Shown in pieces: positions 59,634 to 64,000 of a stretch of 64,000 nucleotides of DNA; positions within the stretch are counted from its first letter, which is position 1, and the number at the start of each line of letters is the position of its first letter. Below the pieces are notes generated by a model. It ran no database searches. It was given only the letters and a program-made list of their open reading frames with translations, and was not told the DNA's origin. A program made the translations under genes and the position numbers. The stretch is taken from assembly GCF_003987495.1 (NCBI RefSeq), contig NZ_NGJU01000018.1, positions 19,755 to 83,754 on the forward strand, written 5' to 3'. The stretch is from Vagococcus salmoninarum. Its GTDB lineage: Bacteria; Bacillota; Bacilli; Lactobacillales; Vagococcaceae.

Positions 59634-60821
59634 ATGACAAAAAGTGTAATATTAAGTGCCGTTCGCACACCATTTACTAAATTCGGCGGTGTTTTTAAAG
59701 ATATCCCAGCAGTAGATTTAGGTGCAGAGGCGATGAAAGCAGCTGTCACAAAAAGTGGCCTTAGTTCAGAGGACATTCAGTACGTTGTAATGGGTCAAGT
59801 CTTACAAGCAGGAGTGGGGCAAATCCCTTCACGCCAAGCCTCAATCAAAGCTGGCTTAGACTGGTCGATTGGTTCAGAAACAATCAATAAAGTCTGTGCT
59901 TCAAGCTTACGAGCAGTGACTTTAGCCGATCAAATGATTCGTTCAGGGGATTCCGATATCGTCTTAGCAGGTGGAATGGAAAGTATGTCAAATGCCCCTT
60001 TCGCTTCAAAAAATCTTCGTTGGGGTAACCGGATGTTTAACACCGAAATGGTGGATTTAATGGTCCATGATGGCTTATGGGATGCTTATTATAATCAACA
60101 TATGGCAGTTAATGGTGGTTACGGTGCTGATAAGTATGACATTAGTCGAGAAGCTCAAGATGAGTGGGCGCTACGTAGTCAACAATTAGCTAGTCAAGCG
60201 ATTGAAGCTGGTCGCTTAGTCGAAGAAATCGTGCCGATTGAAGTCCCTCAACGTCGAGGCGAGCCTTTAGTTATCGATACTGACGAAGCGCCACGGCCAA
60301 AAACAACTTTAGCTGATTTAGAACGGTTAAAAGGCTTGTTCACAGAAGGGAATACGATTACTGCTGGGAATGCACCTGGTACAAACGATGGTGCCTCAGC
60401 CTTAGTAGTTGCTTCAGAAGACCGTGCCAAAGAATTAGGCGTTAAACCTTTAGCGACGATTCTTGGTCATGCCGAATGTGGAGTCGAAACCCGCTTAATT
60501 GCTAGTGCACCAGGACACGCAATTACCAAAGTCTTAGCTGACAATAACTTAACTGTGGCAGACATTGATTTATTTGAAATTAATGAAGCTTTCGCAGCTG
60601 TGACTTTAGTGACACAGAAAATGTTAGATTTGCCTTCAGAAAAAATTAACGTCAATGGTGGCGCGATTGCCTTTGGTCACCCAATTGGAGCTTCTGGTGG
60701 TCGAATCATCGGGACTTTAATTCATGAAATGCGCCGTCGCAAATTAACTTACGGAATTGCTACTATTTGTAGTGGGGCAGCTCAAGGAGATGCCATCTTA
60801 ATTCGTTGCGACTACGACTAA
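59634..60821 (+). CDS. Acetyl-CoA acetyltransferase (thiolase)
   Basis: 395 residues. It condenses two acetyl-CoA to acetoacetyl-CoA or performs the reverse cleavage. The nucleophile is Cys88 in 'ETINKVCASSLRAVTLADQM'. 'VMGQVLQAGVGQIPSRQAS', 'NEAFAAVTL' and 'NVNGGAIAFGHPIGASGGRI' with His349 are standard. The C-terminal Cys379 sits in 'ATICSGAAQGDAI', where most thiolases have CxGGGQG. The Ala-Ala variant is unusual but keeps the Cys. First gene of a four-gene operon facing away from lysR. RBS AGAAGGAAAG. In this context biosynthetic (C4 formation) and degradative roles are both possible. Confidence 0.92.
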   Translation: MTKSVILSAVRTPFTKFGGVFKDIPAVDLGAEAMKAAVTKSGLSSEDIQYVVMGQVLQAGVGQIPSRQASIKAGLDWSIGSETINKVCASSLRAVTLADQMIRSGDSDIVLAGGMESMSNAPFASKNLRWGNRMFNTEMVDLMVHDGLWDAYYNQHMAVNGGYGADKYDISREAQDEWALRSQQLASQAIEAGRLVEEIVPIEVPQRRGEPLVIDTDEAPRPKTTLADLERLKGLFTEGNTITAGNAPGTNDGASALVVASEDRAKELGVKPLATILGHAECGVETRLIASAPGHAITKVLADNNLTVADIDLFEINEAFAAVTLVTQKMLDLPSEKINVNGGAIAFGHPIGASGGRIIGTLIHEMRRRKLTYGIATICSGAAQGDAILIRCDYD

Positions 60822-60869
60822 ACAACTAAAAATAATCAAAATAAATGACAATTAAAAGGGGAAATAATC

Positions 60870-61724
60870 ATGGAAATTAAAAAAATTATGGTCATCGGTT
60901 CAGGACAAATGGGAAATGGTATCGCTCAAGTAGCAGCTCAAGCAGGTTACGACGTACTTTTAAATGATGTGAAACAAGAATTTGCGGAAAAAGGGTTAGC
61001 AACGATTATTAAAAATCTGACTCGTGACGTTGAAAAAGGCCGTAAAACAGAAGCTGAAAAAACAGAAGTCTTAAGTCGAATTACCTTATCTACAGATAAG
61101 CAAGATGCGACAGCTTGTCAGTTAGTTATTGAAGCGGCTGTGGAAAACTTTGAAATTAAGAAAAGTATTTTTAAAGAACTAGATGCTATTGTTTCAAAAG
61201 ATGTCATTTTATCAACAAATACATCCTCATTACCAATTACTGATTTAGCCGCTGTTGTCAGTCATCCTGAACGCTTTATCGGCATGCACTTTATGAATCC
61301 TGTGCCAATTATGAAACTTGTTGAAATTATTCGTGGGGTCCAAACAGAAGACGAAGTTTATCAAGCCATTCATGATCTAAGTCTGAAGATGAGTAAAGTT
61401 CCGGTGGAAGTCAACGATTCTTACGGCTTTGTTTCTAACCGAGTCTTAATGCCAATGATTAACGAAGCAGCCTTTACTTTATATCAATCAGTAGCAACGG
61501 CTGAAGCCATTGACCAAGTGATGGAACTAGGGATGAATCACCCAATGGGACCATTAAAATTAGCTGATATGATTGGTTTAGATACGTGTTTAGCGATTAT
61601 GCAAGTCTTATACGATGGCTTTAACGATCCAAAATACCGTCCATGTCCCTTACTGAAAAAATATGTTGCCGCTGGTTACTTAGGTAAGAAATCAGGTCGT
61701 GGTTTCTACACGTACGAGTCATAG
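60870..61724 (+). CDS. 3-hydroxybutyryl-CoA dehydrogenase
   Basis: 284 residues, the usual length for the clostridial Hbd type. It has the Rossmann motif 'IMVIGSGQMGNGIAQVAAQA', 'LVIEAAVENFEIKKSIFKEL', 'STNTSSLPITDLAA', the catalytic His in 'RFIGMHFMNPVPIMKLVEII' and 'VNDSYGFVSNRVLMPMINEA', and the C-terminal substrate domain ('GPLKLADMIGLDTCLAIMQV', 'GYLGKKSGRGFYTY'). It reduces acetoacetyl-CoA to 3-hydroxybutyryl-CoA or the reverse, with NAD(P)H. RBS AAAAGGGGAA. It lies 49 bases after the thiolase and 15 before the hydratase, all one operon. Confidence 0.93.
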   Translation: MEIKKIMVIGSGQMGNGIAQVAAQAGYDVLLNDVKQEFAEKGLATIIKNLTRDVEKGRKTEAEKTEVLSRITLSTDKQDATACQLVIEAAVENFEIKKSIFKELDAIVSKDVILSTNTSSLPITDLAAVVSHPERFIGMHFMNPVPIMKLVEIIRGVQTEDEVYQAIHDLSLKMSKVPVEVNDSYGFVSNRVLMPMINEAAFTLYQSVATAEAIDQVMELGMNHPMGPLKLADMIGLDTCLAIMQVLYDGFNDPKYRPCPLLKKYVAAGYLGKKSGRGFYTYES

Positions 61725-61738
61725 ACAGGAGCGTACAG

Positions 61739-62524
61739 ATGAAAAAATTTGAAAATATTTTAGTCGAAGTGACTGAACACATCGCCACTTTAACGATTAA
61801 TCGCCCTAAAAGTTTAAATGCCTTAAATCAACAAACATTGGAAGAAATTGGCCAGGCTTTGGAAACAATCAAAGCTAGCGAGACTGTTCGGGTGTTAATT
61901 ATGACTGGTGCTGGAGAGAAAGCCTTTATTGCAGGAGCGGATATTAAAGAGATGGCACCTAAAAATCCTTTAGAAGCTCGCGAGTTTTCATTATTAGGCA
62001 ATCAAGTTTTTAAAGCCTTAGATGAGTTGCCAATCCCAGTCATTGCGGCGATTAACGGCTACGCATTAGGTGGCGGACTAGAACTTGCTATGGCTTGTGA
62101 CCTTCGTTTTGCTAGTGAAAATGCTGTTGCCGGCTTACCAGAAGTCAATTTAGGAGTCATTCCTGGATTTGGTGGGACTCAACGTTTGCCTCGAATTATC
62201 GGTGTGCCGAAAGCTTTAGAGTTAATTTACGGTGCAAAAAATGTTAAAGCCCAAGCCGGTTTAGAACTAGGACTATTTAACCAAGTCTTCGCTGAAGCTG
62301 ATTTAATGACGGAAACTCTTAAGTTTGCTGAAAAAATCGTCAGTAAAGGGCCAATTGCCTTGAAATTTGCTAAACAAGCTGTTAAAAAAGGCATGGAAAT
62401 GCCTTTAGAGCAAGGCTTAAACTTAGAGTCAGAACTTTTTGGCTTAGTTTTTGCTACTGAAGATCAAACAGAAGGTATGACTGCCTTTATCGAAAAACGC
62501 CCTGCCGAATTTAAAAATCAATAA
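61739..62524 (+). CDS. Enoyl-CoA hydratase (crotonase)
   Basis: 261 residues. It interconverts crotonyl-CoA and 3-hydroxybutyryl-CoA. The oxyanion-hole segments are 'KAFIAGADIKEMA' and 'AINGYALGGGLELAMACDLR'. The catalytic Glu pair positions are in 'LGGGLELAM' (first) and 'AGLPEVNLGVIPGFGGTQRL' (second); both Glu are present, so it should be active as a hydratase. C-terminal 'EGMTAFIEKRPAEFKN' is typical. RBS ACAGGAGCG. Part of the thiolase operon; with Hbd and thiolase it completes a C4 acyl-CoA path. Confidence 0.93.
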   Translation: MKKFENILVEVTEHIATLTINRPKSLNALNQQTLEEIGQALETIKASETVRVLIMTGAGEKAFIAGADIKEMAPKNPLEAREFSLLGNQVFKALDELPIPVIAAINGYALGGGLELAMACDLRFASENAVAGLPEVNLGVIPGFGGTQRLPRIIGVPKALELIYGAKNVKAQAGLELGLFNQVFAEADLMTETLKFAEKIVSKGPIALKFAKQAVKKGMEMPLEQGLNLESELFGLVFATEDQTEGMTAFIEKRPAEFKNQ

Positions 62525-62546
62525 TAAAATTAGTGGAGGATGCCAA

Positions 62547-63836
62547 ATGAAAGAGCTACTGACCAAATACAATGACAAAAAAGTCTCAGCTACCGAAGCA
62601 ATCAAATTCTTAGCGCCAGGAGATGCGGTGGTTTATCCGATCGCTCCTGGAGAACCGAAGTTATTACATGACGCTTTATGCCATTATGAAGGCTTAGACA
62701 ATAATAAACTGTATCGGACATTAACCAATGTTCCAACTTACGACTTACCAAAAGAAAAGTTGAAACAAATTTCAATCTTCTTAGGTGGCGATCGCCAGTT
62801 AATGAATGACGGTGTTGTTGAATTGTTACCGAACCACTTTGGCGATACAGTTGACTTAATCAAAATGCGGGAAGAACAAATTGTCTTGATGTTTAATGCT
62901 TCGCCAATGGACGACAAAGGCTATTTCTCTTTAAGTCTAGCCAATGCTTACGTTGGTGGCCTACTAGATGTGACAACGAAAATTATTATTGAAGTCAATG
63001 AAAACTGCCCCTACACTTATGGGGTCAATCACCACGTTCACATTGATGATGTAACAGCTTTAATCGAAAGCAGTGAACCGTTACCAACGGTGCCAGAGCC
63101 TGTCATTGATGAAAAATCAGAAGCGATTGGTAAAATTATTGCTGACTTAGTACCAGATGGGGCCACCTTACAAATTGGTTACGGCTCAGTTCCTTCAGCT
63201 GTAATGAACAACTTAACAACAAAACGCCAATTAGGCTTCCATACTGAGATGTTACCAGATAATGTGATTGAACTTTACAATTCTGGGGCTTTAGACAACA
63301 GTCAAAAAGAAACGTATATTGGTAAAACCGTGACGACTTTCGCCATGGGTTCACCGAAATTATATCAATGGTTAGATAAAAATGAAGACATTTATTTTGT
63401 GCCAGTTAATCAATCGAATGCTTTAAAAGAAATCGCTAAAGAAGATAACTTGTACACGATTAACGCAACGATTCAAGTCGATCTCTTAGGTCAATGTAAC
63501 TCGGAAAAACTACCGAATAAGTATTACTCATCAACGGGTGGGCAATCTGATTTCGGTAAAGGTGTCCGGATGACGACTAATGGAGTTGGGATTATCGCCT
63601 TAAACTCCACAGCGGCTAAAGATAGTATTTCGACCATCGTGCCCTCCCTTTATAATGGTGCAGCCGTCACGACGTCGAAAAATGACGTTGATTACATCGT
63701 GACAGAATACGGTGCTGCCCGGATGAAAGGTAAGACAATTAACGAACGAGTGGAAGCCTTGATTGCCATTGCACACCCGAAGTTCAGAGATGAATTACGA
63801 GCAGAAGCTCAAGCCTTAAAGTACTTAGCTAAATAA
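62547..63836 (+). CDS. Acetyl-CoA hydrolase/CoA-transferase family protein (4-hydroxybutyrate CoA-transferase-like)
   Basis: 429 residues, the size of single-chain family I CoA-transferases (Cat2/AbfT, butyrate:acetate CoA-transferase). The catalytic Glu234 lies in 'RQLGFHTEMLPDNVIEL'. 'GATLQIGYGSVPSAVM' and 'GGQSDFGKGVRMTTNGVGII' are the CoA-binding loops, and 'YIVTEYGAARMKGKTINER' is the usual C-terminal signature. It would move CoA between acetate and a C4 acid, so the operon could make or use butyrate, crotonate or related acids. RBS GTGGAGG. The last gene seen in this operon; a hairpin lies near 63930. Confidence 0.88.
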   Translation: MKELLTKYNDKKVSATEAIKFLAPGDAVVYPIAPGEPKLLHDALCHYEGLDNNKLYRTLTNVPTYDLPKEKLKQISIFLGGDRQLMNDGVVELLPNHFGDTVDLIKMREEQIVLMFNASPMDDKGYFSLSLANAYVGGLLDVTTKIIIEVNENCPYTYGVNHHVHIDDVTALIESSEPLPTVPEPVIDEKSEAIGKIIADLVPDGATLQIGYGSVPSAVMNNLTTKRQLGFHTEMLPDNVIELYNSGALDNSQKETYIGKTVTTFAMGSPKLYQWLDKNEDIYFVPVNQSNALKEIAKEDNLYTINATIQVDLLGQCNSEKLPNKYYSSTGGQSDFGKGVRMTTNGVGIIALNSTAAKDSISTIVPSLYNGAAVTTSKNDVDYIVTEYGAARMKGKTINERVEALIAIAHPKFRDELRAEAQALKYLAK

Positions 63837-63927
63837 ATCAATTAAGAAAAACCCCTGAAAGAGTAAAATCTTGGCTCTACGTCAAATTGTGTGGATGGCT
63901 AAAATTTAGTCGAATAAATAGTTACTT

Positions 63928-63963
63928 AGGCAGCTTCATCAGAAATGGTGAAGTTGCTTTTTT
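63928..63963 (+). terminator. Probable terminator of the thiolase operon
   Basis: GGCAGCTTCAT (from about 63928) pairs imperfectly with GTGAAGTTGC, followed by six T. It lies about 95 bases after the last stop codon. Confidence 0.6.
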
Positions 63964-64000
63964 GTGTCACTTTAAAACTGATTAGAATGCGGTGTTTAAA

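Noticed and set aside
63840-63930. Sequence GGCTCTACGTCAAATTGTG resembling an insertion-sequence end
   Set aside because: It reminded me of ISL3-type ends, but there is no partner repeat, transposase or target duplication in the window to support it.

Overview
The window is a low-GC Gram-positive chromosome segment. It shows strong purine-rich ribosome binding sites, LPxTG surface proteins, a class C sortase pilus, L-lactate dehydrogenase, and a DegV/DUF1836 pair. It looks like a member of the Lactobacillales, most likely an Enterococcaceae relative such as Vagococcus or Enterococcus. The genus is an inference from gene content, not from a marker gene. No rRNA, tRNA, CRISPR array or intact mobile element was found.

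Layout. 1-3.0 kb: the 3' end of a family 3 glycoside hydrolase, then kbl-tdh, which convert threonine to glycine and acetyl-CoA. 3.3-4.2 kb: three small unknown genes. 4.3-27.6 kb: the most unusual part. It holds a SipW-type signal peptidase, three exported proteins with SipW-type signal sequences resembling the BsaA/TasA biofilm-fibre proteins, an LPQTG-anchored protein with a TasA-like sequence pattern, a small membrane protein, a 1688-residue DUF11/SdrD-B-like protein, and a 4240-residue LRR-MucBP adhesin with exact arrays of 12 x 204 bp and 30 x 207 bp. Together they look like a dedicated extracellular-matrix or adhesion locus. The adhesin gene carries an in-frame G8 tract that could switch it off. 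27.7-30.1 kb: a nucleotide-sugar dehydrogenase and a hyaluronan-synthase-like glycosyltransferase that seems to have lost about 60 internal residues.

30.4-42.9 kb: mostly ordinary genes. They include a serine-recombinase relative without its catalytic residues (perhaps a regulator), an HxlR/SDR divergent pair around a 22-bp palindrome, an HD phosphohydrolase, an XRE regulator, ldh, a GyrI-like protein, a VOC dioxygenase, a HAD phosphatase, a two-component system, DUF1836-degV and a small conserved protein. An orphan terminator at 37.15 kb marks a possible small RNA. 43.6-49.7 kb: a sortase-assembled pilus operon (vWA tip adhesin, major pilin with YPK motif, sortase C). 49.8-54.2 kb: a pentapeptide-repeat protein, an unknown protein, a LytTR regulator next to an ABC exporter, and a decayed stretch. 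54.2-56.0 kb: a secreted protein of six Big_2 domains. Two genes here (49.8 and 54.25 kb) appear to start at ATA/ATT codons behind good ribosome binding sites.

56.1-63.9 kb: a short-chain acyl-CoA region with a FabK/nitronate monooxygenase-like flavoprotein, acyl-CoA dehydrogenase, a LysR regulator, and a thiolase / 3-hydroxyacyl-CoA dehydrogenase / enoyl-CoA hydratase / CoA-transferase operon. These enzymes could interconvert acetyl-CoA and C4 acyl-CoAs. A cre-like site and a dense inverted-repeat operator suggest carbon catabolite and LysR control.
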